Assembly: GCF_010119195.1 (NCBI RefSeq)
Contig: NZ_WRXL01000008.1
Location: forward strand, 62,001-126,000
DNA: 64,000 nucleotides
DNA from: Haloarcula salina
Lineage (GTDB): Archaea; Halobacteriota; Halobacteria; Halobacteriales; Haloarculaceae
Direction: 5' to 3'
Part shown: positions 32,809 to 42,048 of the stretch, piece by piece
How the letters are laid out: the number at the start of each line of letters is the position of its first letter
How positions within the stretch are numbered: position 1 is the stretch's first letter
Position numbers and translations under genes: made by a program
The notes under the pieces: generated by a model
Told to the model about the DNA's origin: nothing
Seen by the model: the letters and a program-made list of their open reading frames with translations, nothing else
The model's database searches: none

Positions 32809-33255
32809 ATGGCGAGCGTCTCCGTCTCGCACCTGATCCTGTTCATCGCGTCGATGGCCATCGCGGCGAGCGTCGCCGGCGTGTTCACGAGCAGCATCGG
32901 CGAACTCAGCAACGCCGTCTCCGAGCAGGGCCTCGACGTGAGCAGCGAGGTCCGGAGCGACGTCGAGATCATCTCCGACGGCGGGAGCGACGCGATCTAC
33001 GACAGCGGCACGATCACGCTCTACGTGAAAAACACCGGGTCGGAGACGCTCGCGCCGGTCCCCGGACAGCTGGACGTCTTCGTGGACGGCCAGTTCGCCA
33101 CCGAGTACACGGTGACGCTCGAACCGAACGGCGGCGACTCCTGGCGGGCCGGCGACGTGGTCCGCCTCGAGATCAGCCAGAGCCTCAGCGGCGGTGATCA
33201 CCGCGTCATGATCATCGTCAACGGCGACGAGGAGGTGTTCGAGTTCAACCTATGA
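32809..33255 (+). CDS. arlG: Archaellar stator protein ArlG
   Basis: A 148-residue protein: an N-terminal archaellin-like hydrophobic helix ([22 protein letters not shown]), then an Ig-like beta domain ([26 protein letters not shown]). It partners ArlF in the periplasmic stator. It overlaps arlH by four bases. Confidence 0.93.
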   Translation: MASVSVSHLILFIASMAIAASVAGVFTSSIGELSNAVSEQGLDVSSEVRSDVEIISDGGSDAIYDSGTITLYVKNTGSETLAPVPGQLDVFVDGQFATEYTVTLEPNGGDSWRAGDVVRLEISQSLSGGDHRVMIIVNGDEEVFEFNL

Positions 33256-34010
33256 GCATCGCAAGCACCGACCTGTTCTCGCTCGGACTGGACGACCACG
33301 ACCGACTGAACAAGGAACTGGGCGGCGGTATCCCACCCGGCAGTATCATCCTCGTCGAGGGCGACTACGGGGCCGGCAAGTCCGCCATGAGCCAGCGGTT
33401 CACCTACGGCCTCTGCGAGGAAGGCCACGAGGTGACGTACCTCTCGACGGAGCTCACCGTCGGGAGCTTCCTCGACCAGATGCACTCGCTGTCCTACGAC
33501 ATGGTCGACCACATCCTCGACGAGAACGTGCTGTTCCTGCACGCCGACATCGGCGAATCGAACGCCCTCACCGGCGGCGAGCAGAAAGAGCGCAAGGAAC
33601 TGCTCAAGCGGCTCATGGAGGCCGAGGTGATGTGGGAGGCCGACGTCATCGTCATCGACACGTTCGACGCCATCCTCCGGAACGACCCCAAGTTCGAGGC
33701 CCTGGTCCGGCAGAACGAGGAGCGCCAGGCCGCCCTCGAGGTCATCTCCTACTTCCGGGACGTGATCTCCCAGGGCAAGTGCATCATGCTCACCGTCGAC
33801 CCGTCGACGCTGGACGAGGAGGCGATCGGCCCGTTCCGGGCGATCGCTGACGTGTTCATCGAACTGGAGATGATCGAGGTCGGCAACGACGTGCGCCGGC
33901 AGATCAACGTCCTCCGCTTTGCCGGCATGGGCGAACAGGTGGGTGACACCGTCGGGTTCTCCGTGCGCTCGGGGACCGGCATCGTCATCGAATCGCGGAG
34001 CGTCGCATAG
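33252..34010 (+). CDS. arlH: Archaellar ATPase-like regulator ArlH
   Basis: A 252-residue RecA/KaiC-family protein. Walker A is [10 protein letters not shown] (Lys43), Walker B is VIVIDTFDA, and it has HTYLSTE-like and [20 protein letters not shown] elements typical of ArlH. ArlH binds ATP, associates with ArlI and regulates motor assembly. Its start overlaps arlG by four bases; arlI begins 14 bases after the stop. Confidence 0.95.
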   Translation: MSIASTDLFSLGLDDHDRLNKELGGGIPPGSIILVEGDYGAGKSAMSQRFTYGLCEEGHEVTYLSTELTVGSFLDQMHSLSYDMVDHILDENVLFLHADIGESNALTGGEQKERKELLKRLMEAEVMWEADVIVIDTFDAILRNDPKFEALVRQNEERQAALEVISYFRDVISQGKCIMLTVDPSTLDEEAIGPFRAIADVFIELEMIEVGNDVRRQINVLRFAGMGEQVGDTVGFSVRSGTGIVIESRSVA

Positions 34011-34024
34011 GGGTGACCTAAGAC

Positions 34025-35698
34025 ATGACAGACCACGGACGAGCGAAACCGTCGGACGAACTTCGGCAGATCGCAGCGCGGCGACCGCACCTGCGGGACC
34101 ACCTGAAGAAGTTCAAACAGATCACCGGCGAGTTCCCCATGCTCATCGACGAGGCCGACGGCGAGTTCGAGTCCGACCGGCCCAACGTCCTCTACCCCGT
34201 CGGTGGCCCCATCTTCTGTCACGTCTACGGCGACGTGGGCCAGGACACGAAGTACTACGCCATCGAGCCGGAACTCGACGACGACGAGCGGACGGTGTTC
34301 AGCAAGGTCCGCAACCGCCTGCTCCAGCGCAGCGTCAACAAGCCCGCCCCGGAGAACGAGGCCCAGTTCGACGACCGCATCGAGGAACTCCTCCAGGAGA
34401 CGACGAAGATCCGCGACGAGGACAGCGACAGCGGCGTCCTCACGCGCCTGTCGAACCTCACCGACGTGAGCAGCGTCGAGGTCACCCAGGAAACCTACGA
34501 GAACATCCTCTACCGCCTCAACAGGGACATCGTCGGTCTCGGCCCGCTCGAACCGGTCATGCGCGACCCGGCCAACGAGGACATTCACGTCATCGGCCGC
34601 AGCGAGTGCCACGTCGACCACGGCGTGTACGGGATGCTGGAGACCACCGTCGAGTGGGAGAGCGAGGAGGCCTTCGACCAGTGGCTCCGCAACATGGGCG
34701 AGCGGATGGGCGACCCGGTGTCAGATTCGGACCCTATCGTCGACTCGACGCTGCCGGACGGCTCGCGTCTGAACCTCATCTACTCCGACGACGTGAGCCT
34801 CAAGGGCCCCTCGCTCACCATCCGTCAGGGCGACGAGATCCCCCTGTCGGTGTTCCAGATCACGAAGTGGATGACGTTATCGCCGGAACTGGCGGCGTAT
34901 CTCTGGCTCTGCCTGGAGAACGAGCAGACGGTGTTCGTCGTCGGTGAGACGGCGTCAGGGAAGACGACGACGCTGAACGCCATCACCTCGTTCATCCCCG
35001 ACGACGCGAAGATCTACACCGCGGAGGACACCGCCGAGGTGCTGCCGCCGCACAACACCTGGCAGCAGTTACTGACCAGGGAGGGCGAAGACGAGGGGAC
35101 CAGCATCGACATGTTCGACCTGGTCGCGGCCGCCCTGCGTTCGCGTCCCGACTACATCATCGTGGGCGAGGTCCGTGGCGAGGAGGGTCGGATGGCGTTC
35201 CAGGCGGCCCAGACCGGGCACCCGGTGATGCTGACCTTCCACGCGAGCGACATCGTCTCGATGATCCAGCGGTTCACCGGCGAACCGATCAACGTCCCGG
35301 AGACGTTCATGGACGTGGCCGACGTGGCGCTGTTCCAGAACCGCGTCAAGCAGGGCGACCGCGTCCTGCGCCGTGTCACCTCGGTCCAGGAGATCGAGGG
35401 CTACTCGAAGGAGATGGACGGCGTCGTCACCCGGCAGGTGTTCAACTGGGACCCCGTCGAAGACGAGATCATCTTCCAGGGGATGAACAACTCCTTCGTC
35501 CTCGAAGAGCAGATCGCGACCCTGCTCGGCTACGAGGACACCCGCGACATCTACGACGACCTCCGGTTCCGGGCCGACATGATCGAACGCGCCATGCAGG
35601 AGGGCATCCTCGGCTATCACGAGGTCAACGACTTCATCTCGGACTTCCAGCGCGACGGCGTCGAAGGCATCCCGTTCAACATCTCGCGGCCCGACTAA
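34025..35698 (+). CDS. arlI: Archaellar motor ATPase ArlI
   Basis: A 557-residue type IV pilus/archaellum secretion ATPase. Walker A is GETASGKTTT with Lys313. The Asp box and Walker B fall in SRPDYIIVGEVRGEEGRMAFQ, and the His box is in TGHPVMLTFHASD. The N-terminal third is the mobile domain with KPAPENEAQFDDR. It powers assembly and rotation of the filament with ArlJ, whose ATG follows two bases after the stop. Confidence 0.97.
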   Translation: MTDHGRAKPSDELRQIAARRPHLRDHLKKFKQITGEFPMLIDEADGEFESDRPNVLYPVGGPIFCHVYGDVGQDTKYYAIEPELDDDERTVFSKVRNRLLQRSVNKPAPENEAQFDDRIEELLQETTKIRDEDSDSGVLTRLSNLTDVSSVEVTQETYENILYRLNRDIVGLGPLEPVMRDPANEDIHVIGRSECHVDHGVYGMLETTVEWESEEAFDQWLRNMGERMGDPVSDSDPIVDSTLPDGSRLNLIYSDDVSLKGPSLTIRQGDEIPLSVFQITKWMTLSPELAAYLWLCLENEQTVFVVGETASGKTTTLNAITSFIPDDAKIYTAEDTAEVLPPHNTWQQLLTREGEDEGTSIDMFDLVAAALRSRPDYIIVGEVRGEEGRMAFQAAQTGHPVMLTFHASDIVSMIQRFTGEPINVPETFMDVADVALFQNRVKQGDRVLRRVTSVQEIEGYSKEMDGVVTRQVFNWDPVEDEIIFQGMNNSFVLEEQIATLLGYEDTRDIYDDLRFRADMIERAMQEGILGYHEVNDFISDFQRDGVEGIPFNISRPD

Positions 35699-35700
35699 CG

Positions 35701-37449
35701 ATGGCGCAGGGCGAAGCCGAGAGCGACCTGGATCTGACGATCACCGAGACGATCCAGGGGCTCGTCGAGTCCTACCGGCACATGTCGATGCCGCTGGAGC
35801 GGTACCTCTCGCTGATCTTGCTCCCGTCGGTCGCCTTCTTCGTCCTCTCGTCGATCGCCGCGCTGTTGCTCGACCTCCCGCTCTCGATTCGCGCTCCGAT
35901 CCCCCTCCTCGGCTTCCTGGCGATGGCGTCGGCCATCTTCTACCCGAAGATCGTCCTGAGCCAGCGCAAGCGCGAACTCAACAACCGATTCCACCTGCTC
36001 ATCACGCACATGACCGTGCTCGCGACGACGAAGATCGACCGGATGGAGGTGTTTCGCACCCTGGCCGAGGAAGACGAGTACGGCGAACTCGCGATGGAGA
36101 TGCACCGCATCGTCCAGCTGGTCGACACCTGGAACCTGAGCCTCGACGACGCCTGTCGCCGCCGGGCGAAACAGGTCCCCAGCCGCGCCGTCTCTGACTT
36201 CTTCGACCGCCTCGCGTACACCCTCGGGGCCGGCCAGGGGCTCGACGACTACCTCCTGACCGAACAGGAGCAGATCATCCAGCACTACTCGACGGTGTAT
36301 CAGAGCACCCTCGACAGCCTCGAGGTCATGAAGGACCTCTACCTGTCGATGATCCTCTCGATGACGTTCGCGCTGGTGTTCGCCGTCGTGCTGCCGGTGC
36401 TGACCGGGACGAACCCGACCATGACCGTCAGCGCCGTCATCGTCATGTTCGTCTTCGTCCAGAGCGGCTTCTACCTCGCCATCCGCTCGATGTCCCCCTA
36501 CGACCCCGTGTGGTTCCACCCCGAGGAGTACCCCTCGCCGATCGAGGAGCGCCTCGACAAGTCCATGGCCGCCGGCGTCGGCCTGTCCCTGCTGCTCGCG
36601 TTCGTCACGCTCGGCGGCATGCTCGGCGTCTCGCCGGTGACGCTCAACGACCTCCTGTTCATGTTCGAGTCCGTGCCGCTGCCCCTCTACGCGGTCGTCC
36701 CCATCACGCCCATGCTCATCCCCGGTATCGTCTTTCGGCAGGAGGAACAGCGCATCAAGGGCCGCGACGAGGAGTTCCCCAACTTCATCCGCGCGCTCGG
36801 GGCGACCGAGGGGGCGAAGCAGTCGACGACCGGGATGGTGCTGCGGACGCTCCGGAAGAAGGACTTCGGGCCGCTGACCGACAACATCGACGACCTCTAC
36901 AAGCGCCTCAACATGCGCATCGAACCGACCTCGGCCTGGCGCTTTTTCACCGCCGACTGCCGGTCGTACCTCATCCAGACGTTCTCCGAGATGTACCTCA
37001 TCGGCCGCGAGATGGGCGGTTCGCCCAAGCAACTGGGCGAACTCATCTCCGAGAACATGAACCAGGTGCTTCAGCTCCGCCAGAAGCGCAAGCAGGCGAC
37101 GACGACGCTCATCGGCCTGCTGTACGGGATGACGGCCGCCTCGACGTTCGCCTTCTTCATCGGCCTGCAGGTCGTCAACATCCTCGCCGACATGTCGCTG
37201 AACCTGAGCACCGGGAGCCGCCTCGACGCCGCCTCGCTCATCAACACCAGCGTCTACAACATCCCGCTCATCGAGTTCCTGCTCATCATCATCATCATGT
37301 TCTCCGCCATGCTCTCGGCGCTGATGATCCGGACCGTCGACGGCGGCCACTACGCCAACACCTACCTGCACTTCGTCGTCCTCGCGTGGATCGGCGCGGT
37401 CACCGGGACCTTCACCAAGTGGCTGGTGTCGCAGTTTCTCGCAATCTGA
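35701..37449 (+). CDS. arlJ: Archaellar platform membrane protein ArlJ
   Basis: A 582-residue polytopic protein with about nine membrane helices and two large cytoplasmic loops. Conserved ArlJ/TadC elements include KIVLSQRKRELNNRFHLLITHMTVLATTKIDR in loop one and RDEEFPNFIRALGATEGAKQSTTG in loop two. It is the membrane platform on which ArlI acts. It is the last gene of the arl operon; a T-run (CTTTTTACTT, about 37454-37463) lies just after the stop. Confidence 0.96.
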   Translation: MAQGEAESDLDLTITETIQGLVESYRHMSMPLERYLSLILLPSVAFFVLSSIAALLLDLPLSIRAPIPLLGFLAMASAIFYPKIVLSQRKRELNNRFHLLITHMTVLATTKIDRMEVFRTLAEEDEYGELAMEMHRIVQLVDTWNLSLDDACRRRAKQVPSRAVSDFFDRLAYTLGAGQGLDDYLLTEQEQIIQHYSTVYQSTLDSLEVMKDLYLSMILSMTFALVFAVVLPVLTGTNPTMTVSAVIVMFVFVQSGFYLAIRSMSPYDPVWFHPEEYPSPIEERLDKSMAAGVGLSLLLAFVTLGGMLGVSPVTLNDLLFMFESVPLPLYAVVPITPMLIPGIVFRQEEQRIKGRDEEFPNFIRALGATEGAKQSTTGMVLRTLRKKDFGPLTDNIDDLYKRLNMRIEPTSAWRFFTADCRSYLIQTFSEMYLIGREMGGSPKQLGELISENMNQVLQLRQKRKQATTTLIGLLYGMTAASTFAFFIGLQVVNILADMSLNLSTGSRLDAASLINTSVYNIPLIEFLLIIIIMFSAMLSALMIRTVDGGHYANTYLHFVVLAWIGAVTGTFTKWLVSQFLAI

Positions 37450-37719
37450 GAGTACCTTTTTACTTCGTCGCCCTTCCTCGCGGCGCTTCGCGCCGCTGTG
37501 GGAGGGCTCCTCGCAAAAATCTACGCTAAAAACGTCCTCCGAGTCGCGCTCTGCGAGCGCGCTCGGAGTGAAACCGCGCGCCGTCGGCGCGCGGTACGGT
37601 GCCAGTGTCACGGCCGCGGCGACACCTACCCTTCCCCGAGTCGCGCCACGGAGGGCGCTCTCGGCCAACAGCACCGCGGCAGCCGCTTCCGACCGACGGC
37701 ACCGCCAGCACCGCAGCGA
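37450..37719. other. Hairpin-rich intergenic region between convergent arlJ and the M29-like peptidase gene
   Basis: It contains a T-run directly after arlJ. Several GC palindromes follow: GCGGCGC-TTC-GCGCCGC (near 37480-37497), GCGCTC-TG-CGAGCGC-like (near 37550) and CGCGCGCC-GTC-GGCGCGCG (near 37577). These fit transcription ends or structured RNA at a convergent junction. No gene is supported. Confidence 0.5.
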
Positions 37720-38817
37720 CTACGCCTCGAAGCCGTCTTCCCACCGGAACACGCCGTCTCGCTGGACGACCTCGCCGTCGACTTCAAGCCGCGAGCCGTC
37801 GCCCATCGTCGTGATGAGGTCCTCGTGGACGGCGCTGTCGGTGCCGGACTGGCCCTCGGGCAGGCAGGCGTCGTACGCGCGCCCGAGCGCGAGGTGGACC
37901 GTCCCGCCCATCTTCTCGTCGAAGAGGATGTTGTCCGTGATTCGGTCGACGCCGCGGTTCATGCCGATGCCGAGTTCGCCCAGCTGTCTCGACCCGCCGT
38001 CGGTTTCGATGACTTCCGTGATGACCGACTCGCCCTGCTCGGCCGACCAGTCGACCACGACGCCGTCCTTGAAGGTGAGTTCGACGTTCTTCACGCGGCG
38101 GCCCTGGATGGTCATCGGCACGTCGAAGGTCACGACGCCGGCCGTGTCGTAGGGCGCGGTGAACACCTCGCCCGAGGGGAGGTTGTGGGAGTCGTAGGCC
38201 ACGCTGGCGGCGGAGTTGACGGCGATGCGGTCGCCGATGAACAGCGTCAGGTCCGTCCCGTCGGTGACGAGGTGGACCTTGTCGCCGTCGTCCAGAATCT
38301 CCTTCAGCCGGGCCTGTTCCTCGGCGAGCGCCTCCCAGTCGCGCAGCGTCGCGTCGTAGACGAAGTCCCGGTAGTCGGCGTAGGCCATCCCGGCCTGCTG
38401 GGCCATCGCCCGCGTCGGGTGCTGGGTCGACACCCAGTCCGTGTCGAGGCGGGCCTCCCGGATCGCCTGGCGGGCCGTCGAGTACGCCCGCCGCGTGTCG
38501 CCGTCAACGTCGGCCGTCTCCGCGGTGTTTCGCGACCCCTTCAGGAACAGCACGCTGTCGGCCCGCTCGTACAGCGCGAGTTCGTACGCAGGGCTCTCTT
38601 CGAACTCTCCGTCGTGGGAGTCCAGATAGGCACGCGTCAGTTCGTCGGACTGGTACGTCGAGAGCAGGTTCGCGCCGCGCTCGCCCAGTTGCTCGGCGAC
38701 GGCGACGGCGAGGTCGTGTGCGCCCTCGTCGACGGCGAGGACCACGTCGTCGCCGGCCTCGATGCGGGCGCTCCACTCCACCAGCGTCCGGGCGTGCTCG
38801 CGAATGCGGTCGTCCAT
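37720..38817 (-). CDS. M29-type leucyl aminopeptidase-like protein
   Basis: A 365-residue protein of the thermophilic aminopeptidase (M29, AmpS/PepS) family: N-terminal VVLAVDEGAHDLAVAVAEQL, the middle YADYRDFVYDATLRDWEALAEEQ, then the metal-ligand region with SGEVFTAPYDTAGVV (Glu), MNRGVDRITDN and a C-terminal HLALGRAYDACLPEG. Expected to be a dimetal aminopeptidase. The ATG at 38817 gives the usual N-terminus. Upstream codons to 38952 are arginine-rich and non-coding in character. It converges on arlJ. Confidence 0.85.
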   Translation of the reverse strand: MDDRIREHARTLVEWSARIEAGDDVVLAVDEGAHDLAVAVAEQLGERGANLLSTYQSDELTRAYLDSHDGEFEESPAYELALYERADSVLFLKGSRNTAETADVDGDTRRAYSTARQAIREARLDTDWVSTQHPTRAMAQQAGMAYADYRDFVYDATLRDWEALAEEQARLKEILDDGDKVHLVTDGTDLTLFIGDRIAVNSAASVAYDSHNLPSGEVFTAPYDTAGVVTFDVPMTIQGRRVKNVELTFKDGVVVDWSAEQGESVITEVIETDGGSRQLGELGIGMNRGVDRITDNILFDEKMGGTVHLALGRAYDACLPEGQSGTDSAVHEDLITTMGDGSRLEVDGEVVQRDGVFRWEDGFEA

Positions 38818-39125
38818 ACCGCGGCCACGGGCGGCGCGGGCAAAACACCGGTGGTCGGTCGCGGTCGCGCCGTCGGCCGGAGCGCTGGCACGGGCGCCTT
38901 CCGTAGATTTTTTGCGCCAGCGGCGCGAATTTAGCCTCGCCGGACGCGGCACGGCCCGCGGCGACCGCCGGTGTCACGCATTGATCCAACCGTTCCCCAC
39001 CGCGCCACCGAACGGCGCTGGTCGAAGTGGGCCCAGAGACTGACTGACGACGGCACGACTGGTGTTCGTGCCGCGCTTTTCCGCCGAATCGCAACCACTA
39101 CCTGTGCGCTCGGTGACCGCCAGGT
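38818..39125. other. Intergenic region between divergent peptidase and gnd genes
   Basis: It is 308 bases long and holds the two divergent promoters. A T-run with a small GCGCC-AGC-GGCGC hairpin lies at 38907-38926. No gene, tRNA or repeat is recognised. Confidence 0.45.
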
Positions 39126-40025
39126 ATGGAACTGGGCGTCATCGGACTCGGACGCATGGGCCGTATCGTCGTCGACCGCGTGCTCGAAGCGGGCCACGAG
39201 GTCGTCGTCTTCGATATCAACGAGGAGAGCGTCGCCGACGCGGCGGACGCCGGCGCGCGGCCCGCGGCGTCGATCCCGGACCTCGCCGACGAACTCGGCT
39301 CGGAGAAACGCATCTGGCTGATGGTCCCGGCGGGCGACCCGGTCGACGCCGCCCTGGACGAACTGGCCCCGACGCTCGACTCGGACGACGTCGTCGTCGA
39401 CGGCGGAAACTCCTACTTCGAGGACTCGGTGCGCCGCGCCGAGTCGACCGACGCGGCCTACCTCGACTGCGGGACCTCCGGCGGCCCCGCGGGCGCGGAA
39501 CTGGGCTTCTCGCTGATGGTCGGGGGGCCGCAGTGGGCCTACGACGAACTGGTGCCGGTGTTCGACGCCGTCGCGACGGGGCCCGACGGCCACGACCGGA
39601 TGGGGCCGGCCGGCTCTGGCCACTACGTCAAGATGGTGCACAACGGCGTCGAGTACGCCCTGATGCAGACCTACGGCGAGGGCTTCGAACTGCTGGCGAA
39701 CGGCCGATATGACCTTGACCTCGAAGCCGTCGCCCGGACGTGGAACAACGGCGCGGTCATCCGCTCGTGGCTGCTGGAGCTCTGCGAGGAGGCGTTCCGC
39801 GAGGAGGGGACCGACCTCGGAACCGTCGCCGACCGCGTCGAGGGCGGGTCGACCGGGACCTGGACCGTCCAGGAAGCCCTGGAACAGGAGGTCCCCGTCC
39901 CGCTCATCTACCAGGCGCTCGCCGAGCGGTTCGGCTCGCGGGCCGACGACGGCCGCTTCTCGCGCCGCCTCGCCAACCGCCTCCGGTACGGCTTCGGTCG
40001 CCACGAGGTCCCGCGCCGGGAGTAG
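39126..40025 (+). CDS. gnd: 6-phosphogluconate dehydrogenase (short, decarboxylating form)
   Basis: A 299-residue short-form 6PGDH: N-terminal Rossmann motif MELGVIGLGRMGRIVVDRV, DGGNSYFEDSVRR, DCGTSGGPAGAELGFSLMVGG and the active-site KMVHNGVEYALMQTYGEGFELL with its Lys and His-Asn. It decarboxylates 6-phosphogluconate to ribulose 5-phosphate, the haloarchaeal oxidative route to pentoses. About 300 residues is normal for the YqeC/GndA type. An AT-poor promoter precedes it; it is monocistronic. Confidence 0.93.
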   Translation: MELGVIGLGRMGRIVVDRVLEAGHEVVVFDINEESVADAADAGARPAASIPDLADELGSEKRIWLMVPAGDPVDAALDELAPTLDSDDVVVDGGNSYFEDSVRRAESTDAAYLDCGTSGGPAGAELGFSLMVGGPQWAYDELVPVFDAVATGPDGHDRMGPAGSGHYVKMVHNGVEYALMQTYGEGFELLANGRYDLDLEAVARTWNNGAVIRSWLLELCEEAFREEGTDLGTVADRVEGGSTGTWTVQEALEQEVPVPLIYQALAERFGSRADDGRFSRRLANRLRYGFGRHEVPRRE

Positions 40026-40176
40026 CGCCACGGTTCCGATTGCCCCCGCTACGTAGCGCTGGCCTGCTCTCACGCTCGGCCGAATCTGCCAGGGCCTGTG
40101 TCCCCGTCCGTCGGTGTCGGAGGCGCCCTGCGGCGGAAACAACAGCTAATTAAACCAGTGTTCCATAGCCGCCCAC

Positions 40177-40761
40177 ATGGTAGAACTCGTTGGACTCGCC
40201 GGCGGGGCCGTGCTCACCCTGATCGTGGTGGCGCTCCACTACGCCAAGGGGACCGGCTGGGAGGCACCGGAAGACATCTCCCAGGAGGTCCTCGAGCAGC
40301 GGGCCGCGTCGGTCCCCGAGACGGACTTCCCCGAGCCGTACAACCGCTCTATCGGTGGCGGCGGCGCCGCCGCGATTCCGGCCGGCGACGCCGAGGGCGA
40401 ACTCGGCGAGGGCGAGGAAGCCGAGGAAGCGGACGAGGGCTTCGACCCCGACACCATCGCCGACGACGAGGTCGAGTACTACGAGATCGAGTTCGCGAAG
40501 GAGGGCGAGACCATCGAGGTCGCGAACAACGAGACGATCCTCGAAGCCGGCGAGGAGGAGGGCTGGGACCTCCCCTACGCCTGCCGAGAGGGCCAGTGTA
40601 TCTCCTGTGCCGGCCACATCGATGACGGCCCGGCCGAGGACTACATCCGCCACAGCAACAACGACTCGCTGATGGACGACGACATGGAAGAGGGCTACTG
40701 CCTGACCTGCGTCGCCTACCCGACCAGCGAGTTCACCATCGAGACCGGCGAATCTCCCTGA
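40177..40761 (+). CDS. 2Fe-2S ferredoxin with N-terminal membrane helix
   Basis: A 194-residue protein: an N-terminal hydrophobic helix (VELVGLAGGAVLTLIVVALHYA), an acidic Gly/Glu-rich linker, then a plant-type ferredoxin domain from about residue 100. The cluster ligands are CREGQCISC (C-x4-C-x2-C) and CLTC about 30 residues later. The membrane anchor differs from the main soluble haloarchaeal ferredoxin, suggesting an electron carrier held at the membrane. The tRNA-Arg gene follows 59 bases downstream. Confidence 0.9.
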   Translation: MVELVGLAGGAVLTLIVVALHYAKGTGWEAPEDISQEVLEQRAASVPETDFPEPYNRSIGGGGAAAIPAGDAEGELGEGEEAEEADEGFDPDTIADDEVEYYEIEFAKEGETIEVANNETILEAGEEEGWDLPYACREGQCISCAGHIDDGPAEDYIRHSNNDSLMDDDMEEGYCLTCVAYPTSEFTIETGESP

Positions 40762-40820
40762 CTGCGATCTGTTCTCGCGTTCACAACCGTTAAGGTAGCC
40801 TGTCGAATAGCCAGTGTCGA

Positions 40821-40893
40821 GGGCGGCTAGTTCAGCGGACAGAACGCCTGGTTCCGGACCAGATGGTCGGGGGTTCAAATCCCTCGCCGCCCG
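40821..40893 (+). tRNA. tRNA-Arg (anticodon CCG)
   Basis: A 73-base cloverleaf: acceptor stem GGGCGGC/GCCGCCC with discriminator G, D arm GTTC/GAAC, anticodon loop TTCCGGA (anticodon CCG, reads CGG), and T arm GGGGG-TTCAAAT-CCCTC. The first anticodon-stem pair is a C-A mismatch. No intron and no encoded CCA. A T-run (CTTTT) follows. A box-A-like TTAAGGT lies about 27-30 bases upstream. Confidence 0.93.
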
Positions 40894-40934
40894 CTTTTCC
40901 TGCGAACAGAGTGAGTCAGTGAAAAGCGACACAA

Positions 40935-40949
40935 GAGGGATTTGAACCC
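40935..40949 (-). repeat. Inverted copy of the tRNA-Arg T arm
   Basis: GAGGGATTTGAACCC is the exact reverse complement of the T-loop region GGGTTCAAATCCCTC of the tRNA-Arg gene 42 bases upstream. It is part of a small scar made of tRNA-derived pieces. Confidence 0.7.
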
Positions 40950-40995
40950 GGGGAGCCGCAGCGGCCGAGCGAAGCGAGGCCGACCGTCTCCACTC

Positions 40996-41017
40996 GGCTC
41001 AAATCCCTCGCCGCCCG
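40996..41017 (+). repeat. Direct copy of the tRNA-Arg 3' end
   Basis: These 22 bases match the last 22 bases of the tRNA-Arg gene (from the T loop to the discriminator base) with one C for T change. A T-run follows, as after the real gene. Such 3'-end copies are typical attachment-site remnants of integrating elements, but no integrase gene is nearby. Confidence 0.75.
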
Positions 41018-41159
41018 TTTTTCGGCGTCCACGCGAGTGACACGAGTGCGGGCTCGTGACGGCTTGCCGTCACGGCGAACCCATGTGAGCGAGACCGGTC
41101 CGACACCGCCACCACATTTTATCTCGGTTCTCCGCGAACGCTATAGTGGTGTTATCAGA

Positions 41160-41939
41160 ATGTCACTTCTCGATGGCAAGACGGCCGTCGTCACGGGCGG
41201 CAGTTCGGGAATCGGTCGCGGCATCGCTAGCGGATTCGCGGACCACGGCGCGAGAGCGGTCGTTGTCGCCGACGTCCGCGACGACCCGAAAGAGGACGGC
41301 CGGCCGACACACGAACTGATCGAGGACGAAACGGACGCCGACGCCGCGTTCGTCGAGTGCGACGTCACGAACCGGTCGGACCTGACCGAGGCGGTGGAGG
41401 CCGCCGAGGCCGCCGCCGGGCTCGATATCATGGTGAACAACGCGGGAATCTGGCACGCCGAGGACTTCTTCGACGTGACCGAGGCGGACTACCAGCGGAT
41501 GATGGACATCAATCTCAAAGGGGCGTACTTCGGCTCGCAGATCGCCGCGGACCGGATGGTCGACCACGGCGCAGGCGGGACCATCATCAACACCTCGAGC
41601 ATCGCCGGGCTCTTCGGCAACGGGGACTGGCCGACGTACTCCGCGTCGAAGGGCGGGCTGACGACGCTCACCTACTCGCTGGCGCACAAGCTCGGCGAGC
41701 ACGACATCAGGGTAAACGCGATTCACCCCGGCGGGATCGAGACGATGATCGGCGGCGAGTCGGACGATCCGGAAGCGGCGGCCGAACAGGCGGAGCAGTT
41801 CACGCAGATGGTGCCGCTCGGACGCTACGGACAGCCCGAGGACATCGCCGGCGCGGCGACGTTCCTCGCGAGCGACCTGGCGAGCTACGTGACCGGGGAA
41901 TCGCTCGTCGTCGACGGCGGCTGGACCAGCTGGCGGTGA
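41160..41939 (+). CDS. Short-chain dehydrogenase/reductase (SDR)
   Basis: A 259-residue classical SDR. The cofactor motif is TGGSSGIGRG (about residues 12-21), NNAGIWHAED carries the NNAG motif, the catalytic Ser lies in INTSSIAG, and the Tyr/Lys pair is in YSASKGG. NAD is likely since an acidic Asp-Val-Arg-Asp (DVRDD) follows the second strand. The FabG-like C-terminus ends LVVDGGWTSWR. The substrate is unknown. It lies just after the tRNA-Arg scar and has its own promoter. Confidence 0.9.
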   Translation: MSLLDGKTAVVTGGSSGIGRGIASGFADHGARAVVVADVRDDPKEDGRPTHELIEDETDADAAFVECDVTNRSDLTEAVEAAEAAAGLDIMVNNAGIWHAEDFFDVTEADYQRMMDINLKGAYFGSQIAADRMVDHGAGGTIINTSSIAGLFGNGDWPTYSASKGGLTTLTYSLAHKLGEHDIRVNAIHPGGIETMIGGESDDPEAAAEQAEQFTQMVPLGRYGQPEDIAGAATFLASDLASYVTGESLVVDGGWTSWR

Positions 41940-42048
41940 CAGGCCGGCCGGCGCCGTCGGCCCGACCGCCTCCCCGCCGCGTGGAGCGTGGCCGCGACCG
42001 GCTCGCTCCCACAGCGTTATGACGCGCGTCACCGTCTGACGTGGTGTG

